Assembly: GCA_902492755.1 (NCBI GenBank)
Contig: CABUNB010000020.1
Span: 1-40,690, forward strand
Reading direction: 5' to 3'
Source: an uncultured Collinsella sp.
GTDB taxonomy: Bacteria > Actinomycetota > Coriobacteriia > Coriobacteriales > Coriobacteriaceae
Length of the DNA: 40,690 nt
The notes beneath the pieces were generated by a model. It made no database searches. It was not told the origin of the DNA and saw only the letters and a program-made list of their open reading frames with translations. A program made the translations under genes and the position numbers. Positions 33,069-40,410 of the stretch are shown piece after piece; positions within the stretch are counted from its first letter, which is position 1; every line of letters begins with the position of its first letter.

Positions 33069-33094
33069 GTTCGGGCATAACGTTAGCTTTTTAG

Positions 33095-33132
33095 GGCGCT
33101 TTGCTGGTAATGTGTGTTGCCGGCAAAGCGCC
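33095..33132 (+). terminator. Hairpin after purB, probable terminator
   Basis: A 10-bp stem GGCGCTTTGC/GCAAAGCGCC (33095-33104 with 33123-33132) with an 18-nt loop. The following sequence (TCGTTGCATTT) is a poor T-run, so termination is probable, not certain. Confidence 0.5.
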
Positions 33133-33135
33133 TCG

Positions 33136-33164
33136 TTGCATTTAGGGAAAGACGGGGATAATAG
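33136..33164 (+). promoter_or_regulatory. Possible promoter of the TSCPD gene
   Basis: A -35 TTGCAT (33136-33141) and -10 TAATAG (33159-33164) with a 17-bp spacer, directly after the purB hairpin. Confidence 0.4.
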
Positions 33165-33196
33165 TCGTCTCGAATAACATTCTGAGAGGGGATCGC

Positions 33197-33460
33197 ATGA
33201 TTTCGTTTGATTACAAGCCTCAGGGCGTGTGTGCTCGCAATATTCACCTTGATCTTTCCGATGACGGCAACAAGGTGATGGGCGTTGAGTTTACCGGCGG
33301 CTGCGACGGCAATCTCAAGGCTATCTCCAAGCTGGTCGAGGGCGCTCCTGCCGATCGCGTAATCGAGGTTCTCGCCGGTAATACCTGCGGTATGAAAAAG
33401 ACCTCCTGCGCCGACCAGCTTACACGCGCTATCGAGGCCGCTCGCACCGAGATCGCCTAA
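33197..33460 (+). CDS. TSCPD-domain protein (TIGR03905-like)
   Basis: An 87-residue protein with GVCARNIHLDLSDDG, FTGGCDGNLKAISKLVEG, and the Cys-containing C-terminal box GMKKTSCADQL. This matches the small TSCPD family whose larger relatives are domains at the C-terminus of some ribonucleotide reductases. The cysteines suggest metal or redox chemistry, but the function is unknown. GAGAGGGG precedes the ATG. Its stop codon shares one base with the start of the next gene. Confidence 0.8.
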   Translation: MISFDYKPQGVCARNIHLDLSDDGNKVMGVEFTGGCDGNLKAISKLVEGAPADRVIEVLAGNTCGMKKTSCADQLTRAIEAARTEIA

Positions 33461-34671
33461 TGGGTATCGCCGATCACATCAAGAACGGAATATCGCGTCG
33501 CGGCTTTGTACTCGGTGGGGCTGCCGCGGGCGCTGCCACGGTGCTTGCCGGATGCTCGAAAAAAACGGGCACCAGCGATGATGCCGCCGGCGAGCCGCAG
33601 GTTATCAAGGACGATTCCAAGATCATCTCGATTACGGATGAGTACGAGGCAGTCGACATCGATCTTGAGCCGGCGGCGTCGTGGACGCTGCCTCTGGGTA
33701 CGCTGCTGTACTACTGCGACGGCGATTACGCCGCGGCGATGATGGCGCCCGCATCGGCGCTGCACGCCAACACACTCGGTGTGCTCAACCTGGGTGATGG
33801 CTCGCTTACCACATTAATCGAGGATCCTATCGAGGGCACGGGATATGCATTCTACGATGTCCGTGCCGGCGACGGCGTATTCGCGTGGGTTGAGATGAAC
33901 TTTGCCAATTCATCGTGGAAGCTCTACGCTCAAAATCTGTCGGGCGCTTCGCTCTCTGGCGACGTGGTTGAGCTCGATCGAGGTGGCAAGGACTATGATC
34001 CGCCCCTGTTTACGGCGTTCGGGTCATCGGTCATCTGGTATAAAATGCCTTCGGCAGGCGGCAATAAAACGAGTAGTGATTCGTTTTGCTATCGTCGCTC
34101 GCTTGATGAATCCAAGGCCGAGGTAATTTGGAAATCGACGGGCCGCTTTGCATCGGCCCCGCGCGCGAGCGACGGCATTTTGACCATCTCGCCGCGTGTC
34201 CGCAACGACGAGGGCGTCTACTACGGCATAACGGCAATCGATCTGACCGACGGCAACAACACCAAGCGTGCCCAGTTGGTCCTCCCTTCGTCAGTTTCGC
34301 CTTTCGAGGCCGTATATATGGGCGATACCTTCGTGTTTTCTATCGAGGCGGCCTATAGTGGCGTGGGCAGCCTGGGCAATATGGGCACGTATATCGGTAA
34401 TGAGGGAGGGCCGTACCTCTTCCTGTCACGCGAGCCGCTCGCATGTGCGGCTGGCAAGAAGAATAAATACCTTGTTAAGGTACAGGCGTCGCATTTCCTG
34501 ATCGACACCTCTGCCAAGACCTATGGCTCGCTGCTGTCGCCCGACCGCGCTTTGGAGTATGGCGATTATCCAGCTACGGCGGGAAAATCGGACTCATTCC
34601 TTACGTACGCCACGGTGCGCAACAGCCAGGGTATACCAGAGACGGTCACTGCACGCCTATTCTCTCTTTAA
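33460..34671 (+). CDS. Tat-exported lipoprotein of unknown function
   Basis: A 403-residue protein. The N-terminus has a twin-arginine motif SRRGFVLGG (Arg13, Arg14) and a lipobox LAGC with Cys32, so it should be exported folded and lipid-anchored outside the membrane. The remainder is rich in beta-strand-like segments with recurring aromatic and Gly positions and could form a beta-propeller. No catalytic motif recognised. The ATG overlaps the TSCPD stop by one base (TAATG), so the two are translationally coupled. Confidence 0.75.
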   Translation: MGIADHIKNGISRRGFVLGGAAAGAATVLAGCSKKTGTSDDAAGEPQVIKDDSKIISITDEYEAVDIDLEPAASWTLPLGTLLYYCDGDYAAAMMAPASALHANTLGVLNLGDGSLTTLIEDPIEGTGYAFYDVRAGDGVFAWVEMNFANSSWKLYAQNLSGASLSGDVVELDRGGKDYDPPLFTAFGSSVIWYKMPSAGGNKTSSDSFCYRRSLDESKAEVIWKSTGRFASAPRASDGILTISPRVRNDEGVYYGITAIDLTDGNNTKRAQLVLPSSVSPFEAVYMGDTFVFSIEAAYSGVGSLGNMGTYIGNEGGPYLFLSREPLACAAGKKNKYLVKVQASHFLIDTSAKTYGSLLSPDRALEYGDYPATAGKSDSFLTYATVRNSQGIPETVTARLFSL

Positions 34672-34730
34672 GCTTAGAGGGGTTAAAAAGGCGCCAACAG
34701 GGGAATAAACGCGTTGTAATTGTGAGTACC

Positions 34731-34769
34731 GCCCGCCGAGCTGCCGCGTCATAGCGGCATCTGGCGGGC
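34731..34769 (+). terminator. Hairpin between the lipoprotein and the two-component system
   Basis: GCCCGCC (34731-34737) pairs with GGCGGGC (34763-34769), with an inner TGCCG/CGGCA stem. No T-run follows. A TAAAAT (34780-34785) downstream could be a -10 for the next operon. Confidence 0.4.
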
Positions 34770-34824
34770 TCAGGTGCGTTAAAATGGGCTTGTTCTTAGC
34801 TAATTGAGACAGGGGGGCCGTGTT

Positions 34825-35547
34825 ATGGCTTCAGATGCAAAAAAGATTCTGCTGGTCGAGGATGAGAAGGCAATCCGTGACGCCGTCGCTGCCTATCTCG
34901 AGCGCGAAGGCTACTGGGTTGTGGGCGTCGGCGATGGCCAGTCCGCGATCGAGGAGTTCGAGAAGCATCAGTTCGACCTGGTCGTGCTCGACCTTATGCT
35001 CCCCAAGATCCCCGGCGAGCGCGTTTGCCGCACCATTCGCGATACCTCGGATGTCCCCATCATCATGCTGACGGCTAAGGGCGAGATCGAGGACCGTATT
35101 ATCGGTCTTGAGCTCGGCGCCGACGACTATCTGATTAAGCCGTTCTCGCCGCGCGAGCTCGTCGCCCGCGTTCGCGCTCTGTTCCGCCGTGCCCATCAGG
35201 CCGACGAGCCCGCCGTCGAGGTACTCGACTTCGGCGATCTGGTCATCGATATCTCGGGCCACAAGATCTTGGTCGAGGGCAAGGAAGTCGATCTGACGGC
35301 TTCCGAGTTCAAGCTGCTCACCACGCTTGCCCGCCATCCCGGCCGTGTGTATAACCGCATGGAGCTGGTCGAGAAAGTGCTCGGGTATGACTTTGAGGGC
35401 TATGAGCGCACCATCGATAGCCACGTGAAGAATCTTCGCGCCAAGCTGGGCGATGATCCCAAGAAGCCCAAGTGGCTCTACACCGTCCATGGTGTCGGCT
35501 ATCGCTTCGAGGCTCCGGCCAAGACCGATAAGTCGGACGAGAAATAG
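34825..35547 (+). CDS. OmpR/PhoB-family response regulator
   Basis: A 240-residue DNA-binding regulator. The receiver domain (about 5-120) has Asp12/Glu13-type acidic residues in LLVEDEKAI, the phospho-acceptor Asp56 in VVLDLMLP, and the switch Lys in YLIKPFSP. The C-terminal winged helix (about 140-235) ends TVHGVGYRFEAP. The ATG at 34825 follows AGGGGGG. The histidine kinase begins 12 bp downstream. RegX3/PhoP-like by sequence feel, but the signal is unknown. Confidence 0.9.
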   Translation: MASDAKKILLVEDEKAIRDAVAAYLEREGYWVVGVGDGQSAIEEFEKHQFDLVVLDLMLPKIPGERVCRTIRDTSDVPIIMLTAKGEIEDRIIGLELGADDYLIKPFSPRELVARVRALFRRAHQADEPAVEVLDFGDLVIDISGHKILVEGKEVDLTASEFKLLTTLARHPGRVYNRMELVEKVLGYDFEGYERTIDSHVKNLRAKLGDDPKKPKWLYTVHGVGYRFEAPAKTDKSDEK

Positions 35548-35558
35548 GGAAATCACAT

Positions 35559-37124
35559 ATGACACCTGCGCGCTTTGAAATCGGACAAAAGCACAAGCAG
35601 GAGAGCGAGGCGGGTTCCAAGGCTAGTTGGAACACGCCTCGTTCCGATTCACGGCCAACGATGAGCTATCCCTCGCGCATGGCACTTGCTTTTGCTCTGA
35701 CATCGCTCATGACGGTATTGGTGCTGGTGGGCGTTGTCTCTGTTGTGTGGGGCACGGTCTTTTCGGATTACACACGCTCCAATATCGTCGAAATCGCAAA
35801 TTCCGCTGCCGAGAAGTTGGCGACCTCATATGAGGAAAATGGCTCTTGGACCGCGGGAGAACTGCGCACGGTCGCAACGTCGAGTTTGGTTTCCGACGAT
35901 CTGGGCATGCAGGTCGTCAATAAAAAGGGTGTGATCGTTTATGACGATTCCTGGCCCTCGGCAAGCGCCACCGCCGATGTACGCGAAAACCAGGCTACGA
36001 CCGACGACACGAGCGGCAAGAGGGCATCGCATAGCCCGGTCTCGTCTGCTCCAACCGACTCCGATAGCGTTGCTAACGTCGAGATTGTAACGTCTTCCGG
36101 CGAGCATGTCGGACAGGTAAAGCTGTGGGCCATCGGCTCCGACGCTCTGCTCACCAAGGCGGACTCTGCGTTTAGGGAGAAGACCTTTAACGCCATGGCC
36201 CTCGCCGCGGTTGTTGCAATCTGCATTTCGGTCGTTATCGGATCGCTCGTGTCGCGCATGCTCACCAAACCGATTCATCGCATCACCAGTACCGCAAAGC
36301 AAATCCGTGACGGCGACCTGTCGGCTCGCACGGGGCTGCGCGGTGATGACGAGATCGATCAGCTGGGTGAGACCTTCGATGAGATGGCCACCTCGCTCGA
36401 GAAGGATATGAAACACGAGAAGCGCCTGACCTCAGACGTTGCACACGAGCTTCGCACGCCGCTTATGGCCATGCTCGCAACGGTCGAGGCCATGCAGGAT
36501 GGCGTGTATCCCACCGACGATGAGCATTTGGAGACCGTTGCTTCCGAGACGCGTCGCCTGGCTCGTCTGGTGCAGCAGATGCTCGACCTATCGCGTATGG
36601 AAAACAGCACGGCTCCGCTCAATCTAGAACCGGTGGACATGGTTCCGTTCGTGCGATCGATTGTGAACGGCCAGGAGCGTCTGTTTGCCGACCGTGACCT
36701 TCGTCTTCGCTTTGCAGATGAAACCCAAGGGCACGACGATGTCGTCGAGGCCGATCCCGACATGATCACGCAATGTGTTATCAACCTCATGAGCAACGCC
36801 ATGCGCTACACCCCCGAGGGCGGTTGGGTCGTGGTGTCGGTGCTCAGTGACCGCAGGCACGTCAGCATTGCCGTTTCTGATACCGGCATCGGTATTGCCA
36901 AGGACGATCTGTCGCGCATCTTCGGCCGTTTTTGGCGCGCCGATGCCAGCCGTGCCCGTGAGGCGGGCGGTCTGGGCGTGGGCCTCGCCGTGACTAAACA
37001 GATCGTCGAGCGCCATCACGGCTACATATCCGTGGAGTCGGAGCTTGGAAAGGGTACGACTTTTACGATTCATCTGCCTCGCGAGCACACGGCGGACGCG
37101 GCATCTACTACAATGGAGCACTAG
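35559..37124 (+). CDS. Membrane sensor histidine kinase
   Basis: A 521-residue kinase paired with the preceding regulator. A polar N-terminal tail precedes TM1 (about 42-67). An extracytoplasmic domain (about 68-210) contains a Ser/Thr/Asp-rich stretch. TM2 (about 211-233) leads to a HAMP domain (LTKPIHRITSTAKQIRDGDL). The HisKA motif DVAHELRTPL carries phospho-acceptor His296. The catalytic domain has NLMSNAMRY, DTGIGIAKDD and GLGVGLAVTKQIVERHHG. The start at 35559 has GGGA upstream; Met at 35661 is an alternative. Confidence 0.92.
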   Translation: MTPARFEIGQKHKQESEAGSKASWNTPRSDSRPTMSYPSRMALAFALTSLMTVLVLVGVVSVVWGTVFSDYTRSNIVEIANSAAEKLATSYEENGSWTAGELRTVATSSLVSDDLGMQVVNKKGVIVYDDSWPSASATADVRENQATTDDTSGKRASHSPVSSAPTDSDSVANVEIVTSSGEHVGQVKLWAIGSDALLTKADSAFREKTFNAMALAAVVAICISVVIGSLVSRMLTKPIHRITSTAKQIRDGDLSARTGLRGDDEIDQLGETFDEMATSLEKDMKHEKRLTSDVAHELRTPLMAMLATVEAMQDGVYPTDDEHLETVASETRRLARLVQQMLDLSRMENSTAPLNLEPVDMVPFVRSIVNGQERLFADRDLRLRFADETQGHDDVVEADPDMITQCVINLMSNAMRYTPEGGWVVVSVLSDRRHVSIAVSDTGIGIAKDDLSRIFGRFWRADASRAREAGGLGVGLAVTKQIVERHHGYISVESELGKGTTFTIHLPREHTADAASTTMEH

Positions 37125-37233
37125 CTTTTCGCTATTCGGTGAAGGAGGGGTTTCGTCCCTGCCGCTCCGAGTTTGCGAAAACGTGCGGGAAAGAACCCGC
37201 ATTACTGTCGTATTTTGGTAAGGAGTGACTCAC
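37125..37233. other. Gap between the kinase and purC
   Basis: 109 bp with a short hairpin TGCGGG/CCCGCA (37184-37189 with 37196-37201) followed by a loose T-rich stretch, possibly a weak terminator. No known purine riboswitch pattern was recognised. Confidence 0.35.
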
Positions 37234-38121
37234 GTGACAACGATGGAGCGTCGTCCGGATTCCCGTGGCAAGGTTCGTGATATCTACGATGCCGGTGAAA
37301 ACCTGCTGATGGTCGCCACCGACCGCATTTCTGCGTTCGACTTCATTCTTCCCGACGAGATTCCGTTTAAGGGAGAGGTGCTCAACCGCATCTCAGCATT
37401 CTGGTTCGATAAGTTTGCCGACATCGTTCCCAACCACCTCGTTTCCATCGACCCGGCGGATTTCCCTGAGGAGTTTGCTGAGTATCGTGACTACCTCGCC
37501 GGCCGCGCCATGCTGGTTAAGAAGGCCCAGACGATTCCTATCGAGTGCATCGTCCGCGGCTATCTGACCGGTTCGGGCAAGAAGACCTACGACGAGAACG
37601 GCACCGTCTGCGGCATCCAGCTGCCTGAGGGCCTGACCGAGGCTTCCAAGCTTCCCGAGCCGCTGTTTACGCCGTCCACGAAGGCCGAGATCGGTGACCA
37701 CGACGAGAACATCTCGTTCGAGCGTTGCTGCGAGATCGTGGGCGAGGACATCGCCACGCAGATTCGCGACCTTTCCCTCAAGATCTACAAGGCTGCCGCC
37801 GAGTATGCAGCGACCCGTGGCATCATCATTGCCGACACCAAGTTCGAGTTTGGTGTCATCGATGGCAAGGTCACGCTGATCGACGAGTGCCTCACGCCTG
37901 ACTCCAGCCGTTTCTGGCCTGCCGCCAGCTACGAGGAGGGCAAGATTCAGCCCAGCTACGACAAGCAATTCGTCCGCAATTGGCTCAAAGCCAACTGGGA
38001 TATGACGGGGGAGACCCCGCACCTGCCCGCCGAGGTCATCGATGGCACGTCCGAGCGCTATCGCGAGGCCTTCCAGATCATCACGGGCTCCCAGTTCACA
38101 AGCATGAAGGAGAACGCATAA
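37234..38121 (+). CDS. purC: SAICAR synthetase
   Basis: PurC joins aspartate to CAIR with ATP in purine synthesis. The 295-residue protein shows GKVRDIYD, ATDRISAFDFILPDEIPFKG, IPIECIVRGYLTGSG, and the signature DECLTPDSSRFWP. I use the GTG at 37234, eight bases after AAGGAG; the in-frame GTG at 37225 overlaps that site. The length is that of the longer (yeast/actinobacterial) form. Confidence 0.96.
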   Translation: MTTMERRPDSRGKVRDIYDAGENLLMVATDRISAFDFILPDEIPFKGEVLNRISAFWFDKFADIVPNHLVSIDPADFPEEFAEYRDYLAGRAMLVKKAQTIPIECIVRGYLTGSGKKTYDENGTVCGIQLPEGLTEASKLPEPLFTPSTKAEIGDHDENISFERCCEIVGEDIATQIRDLSLKIYKAAAEYAATRGIIIADTKFEFGVIDGKVTLIDECLTPDSSRFWPAASYEEGKIQPSYDKQFVRNWLKANWDMTGETPHLPAEVIDGTSERYREAFQIITGSQFTSMKENA

Positions 38122-38697
38122 GTGAGTACCCGTAGCGCCACGAACAAGCGCACGCAATCCCACGAGGTTACCGGGGTTGCGCGCAAGTCCGCTGCATCCG
38201 CCAAGCCCGCCCGTCAGGCAGCGAGCTCTGTCCGCGTCGTGCCGGCTTCGTCTAAGGCACGCCGCAAAGAGCTCGAGAAGGGCGAGAACCTCGAGGGCCT
38301 CTCTAAAGAGGAGAAGCGCGCCCGCAAGGCTAAGCAGCGCGCCCGCGAGGATCGCATCTACACGGTGTCGAATATCCTTCTCAAGCAGGATGAGGACTAC
38401 ACCAAGCGCCGCCGCATCTGGTGGGCCGTGCTCGCTATCGGCATGGTGCTCGTCGTGGCCATTTGGGCTTCGCTGTACTTCGCTCCCGCTGGCATGGTGT
38501 CCAGCCCTGTCCAGATGGTCGGCATCGTTTTGTCTTACATCGTCATTTTGGGTGACTTTATCTACGACTTCGTTCGTATTCGTCCCCTGCGCAACATGTA
38601 CCGCACGCAGGCCGAGGGCATGTCCGAGAACAAGCTCAACGCCCTTATCGAGCGCTCGGCTGCCGAGGAGGACAAGAAGGACTCCAAGAAGAAGTAG
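38122..38697 (+). CDS. Basic two-pass membrane protein of unknown function
   Basis: A 191-residue protein. A long Lys/Arg/Ala-rich N-terminus (1-95) is probably cytoplasmic and disordered. Two hydrophobic segments (about 100-120 and 130-150) follow, then a basic-acidic tail ending in KKK. The GTG start directly follows the purC stop with no gap, using AAGGAG inside purC, so it is coupled to purC. No family recognised. Confidence 0.75.
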   Translation: MSTRSATNKRTQSHEVTGVARKSAASAKPARQAASSVRVVPASSKARRKELEKGENLEGLSKEEKRARKAKQRAREDRIYTVSNILLKQDEDYTKRRRIWWAVLAIGMVLVVAIWASLYFAPAGMVSSPVQMVGIVLSYIVILGDFIYDFVRIRPLRNMYRTQAEGMSENKLNALIERSAAEEDKKDSKKK

Positions 38698-38728
38698 CGT
38701 TTGCATGCATACTTATCGCTAAGATATA

Positions 38729-38759
38729 AGGCGCGTCGTTTTTGCGGCGCGCCTTTTTA
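38729..38759 (+). terminator. Terminator after the purC operon
   Basis: An 11-bp stem with one G-U pair (38729-38739 with 38746-38756), loop TTTTTG-like, followed by a T-run. Confidence 0.9.
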
Positions 38760-38786
38760 CTGTTCTATAGATAGATGGAGTGGCAC

Positions 38787-40067
38787 ATGATTCGAGCTGC
38801 CCTGACGGTCGAAGAGGCTCTAGAGGGCATGAAGGCCCTAGAGCCCAAGATTAAAACCTATGCGCGCCTGGTTGTCCGCAAGGGCGTAAACGTCAAGCCC
38901 GACCAGGAGGTTGTCGTTCAGTCTCCGGTCGAGTGCGCGCCGTTTGCGCGCGTGGTGGTCGCGGAGGCCTATGCCTCCGGTGCCGGTCACGTGACGGTTA
39001 TTTGGGCCGATGACGCCGTGACGAGGCTCACGTACGAGCATGTCGAGAAAAGCTATTTTGAGCAGACGCCCGAGTGGAAGCGCCTGCAGCTTGATTCCCT
39101 GGCCCAGGATGGTGCCTGCTTTATCTTTATCGAGGGTGCGGACCCTGCCGCCCTTAAGGGCATCGATCCCGCTAAGCCTGCTGCAGCTTCTAAGGCAAGG
39201 AACACGCAGTGCAAGGTCTTCCGCCGCGGACTGGACTACAACATCAACCCGTGGTGCATCGCCGGCGCGCCGGTCGTTGCCTGGGCGCGCGAGGTGTTCC
39301 CGGGAGACGCCGATGAGGTTGCAATCTATAAGCTGTGGAATGCGATTCTGCACACCGCTCGCGCCGATGGCCAGGACCCGGAGAGCGACTGGGAACTCCA
39401 TGACGCCGCATTCGAAAAGAACCTGCGTTTTCTGAACGACAATCGTTTCGACTACCTGCATTACACCTCGGCAAATGGAACCGATCTGACGATTGGCATG
39501 ACGAAAGGTCACGAGTGGGCCGGCGGCAAGGGCAAGACGCCCGATGGGCACCCCTTCTTCCCCAACATTCCCACCGAGGAAGTCTTCACCTCGCCTGATC
39601 GTATGCGTGCCGACGGTATCGTGTATTCGGCTATGCCGCTCATTCACCACGGTAACAAGGTTGACGATTTTTGGATTAAGTTCGAGGCGGGCCGCGTAGT
39701 GGACTACGATGCCCACGTGGGTAAGGCGACGCTTGCGAGCATTATTGACACCGATGAAGGTGCCGCTCATCTGGGTGAGGTCGCGCTTATCTCCAAGAAC
39801 ACGCCGATCCGTGAAAGTGGCGTTCTATTCTATGACACGCTCTATGATGAGAACGCTAGCTGCCATCTCGCGCTGGGTGTCGGTTTCCCCGAATGCATCG
39901 AGGGTGGGTATGACATGTCCAAGGAGGAGCTCCTGGAGCATGGCGTTAACGTCTCGAGCACGCACGTCGATTTTATGATCGGCACGGACGACATCGATAT
40001 TACGGGCATTACGCCTGATGGACGTGAAGTTGTGATTTTCCAGAACGGCCAATGGAGTTGGGAATAG
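38787..40067 (+). CDS. M29-family aminopeptidase
   Basis: A 426-residue metal-dependent aminopeptidase of the M29 (AmpS/PepS-like) family, removing N-terminal residues from peptides in the cytoplasm. Typical features: an N-terminal domain with GVNVKPDQEVVV; CKVFRRGLDYNINPWCIAGAP; metal-ligand candidates in GGKGKTPDGHPFFPNIPTEEVFTSP (seen in two parts, Glu of EEVFTSPD); and the C-terminal NTPIRESGVLFYDTLYDENAS and HLALG motifs. The ATG at 38787 is chosen because GGAG lies six bases upstream; the ATG at 38775 has no such site. The tRNA-Lys -35 lies in its last codons. Confidence 0.9.
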   Translation: MIRAALTVEEALEGMKALEPKIKTYARLVVRKGVNVKPDQEVVVQSPVECAPFARVVVAEAYASGAGHVTVIWADDAVTRLTYEHVEKSYFEQTPEWKRLQLDSLAQDGACFIFIEGADPAALKGIDPAKPAAASKARNTQCKVFRRGLDYNINPWCIAGAPVVAWAREVFPGDADEVAIYKLWNAILHTARADGQDPESDWELHDAAFEKNLRFLNDNRFDYLHYTSANGTDLTIGMTKGHEWAGGKGKTPDGHPFFPNIPTEEVFTSPDRMRADGIVYSAMPLIHHGNKVDDFWIKFEAGRVVDYDAHVGKATLASIIDTDEGAAHLGEVALISKNTPIRESGVLFYDTLYDENASCHLALGVGFPECIEGGYDMSKEELLEHGVNVSSTHVDFMIGTDDIDITGITPDGREVVIFQNGQWSWE

Positions 40068-40086
40068 TCCCAGACCGTGGTACAAT
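40058..40086 (+). promoter_or_regulatory. Promoter of tRNA-Lys
   Basis: A -35 TTGGGA (40058-40063) and -10 TACAAT (40081-40086) with a 17-bp spacer. The -35 overlaps the end of the aminopeptidase gene. Confidence 0.65.
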
Positions 40087-40095
40087 GCCACCTGC

Positions 40096-40171
40096 GGGCC
40101 GTTAGCTCAGCTGGCAGAGCAGGGGACTTTTAATCCCAAGGTCCAGGGTTCGAACCCCTGACGGCCCACCA
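40096..40171 (+). tRNA. tRNA-Lys (anticodon TTT)
   Basis: A full 76-nt cloverleaf with acceptor GGGCCGT/ACGGCCC, D-arm GCTCAGCTGGCAGAGC, anticodon loop CTTTTAA (anticodon TTT), T-arm CAGGGTTCGAACCCCTG and encoded ACCA. Followed by a terminator and a duplicated 3' end. Confidence 0.96.
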
Positions 40172-40236
40172 TAGACTAAAAAAGCGACTGGCGGATGCCG
40201 GCCGCTTTTTTGTTGCCGCGACATGGGTTCGAACCC
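40152..40236. repeat. tRNA-Lys 3'-end/terminator unit, copy A
   Basis: 85 bp comprising the tRNA-Lys 3' end, its terminator and a downstream GGGTTCGAACCC palindrome (40225-40236). It is repeated at 40329-40410 with two substitutions and a 3-nt deletion. Confidence 0.88.
40178..40211 (+). terminator. Terminator of tRNA-Lys
   Basis: The stem AAAAAAGCG/CGCTTTTTT (40178-40186 with 40203-40211) has an inner CTGGC/GCCGG stem and a GGAT loop. Because of its flanking A and T runs it could work in both directions. Confidence 0.9.
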
Positions 40237-40328
40237 GTCGGGGTACGGAGCCGAGTAAACGCATGAGCGTTTGCCAGCGCAGCGCGCAAGGCGCGAAAGC
40301 GCCGCAGCGGCCGCCTGCGGAGCAGGCT
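40237..40328. repeat. tRNA-Lys-associated three-hairpin spacer
   Basis: Three successive hairpins: AAACGC-ATGA-GCGTTT (40257-40272), GGCGC-GAAA-GCGCC (40290-40303) and GCCTGC-GGA-GCAGGC (40313-40327). The first shares its AAACGC/GCGTTT stem with the first hairpin behind tRNA-Gly. No gene. Confidence 0.75.
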
Positions 40329-40410
40329 GAACCCCTGACGGCCCACCATAGAAAAAAGCGACTGGCGGATGCCGGCCGCTTTTTTGTTGCCGCGGCACGG
40401 GTTCGAACCC
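40329..40410. repeat. tRNA-Lys 3'-end/terminator unit, copy B
   Basis: A copy of the tRNA-Lys 3' end (40329-40351) followed by a second full terminator (40352-40385) and GGGTTCGAACCC (40399-40410), offset 177 bp from copy A. It lacks the 5' part of a tRNA, so it is not a functional tRNA gene. Confidence 0.88.

Noticed and set aside
37125..37233. Possible purine or ppGpp/PRPP riboswitch before purC
   Set aside because: Only short hairpins are seen and no conserved aptamer core could be recognised.
40102..40398. A 98-codon minus-strand frame ending in GVRTLDLGIKSPLLCQLS
   Set aside because: This is antisense tRNA-Lys translated; such peptides are a familiar database artefact.
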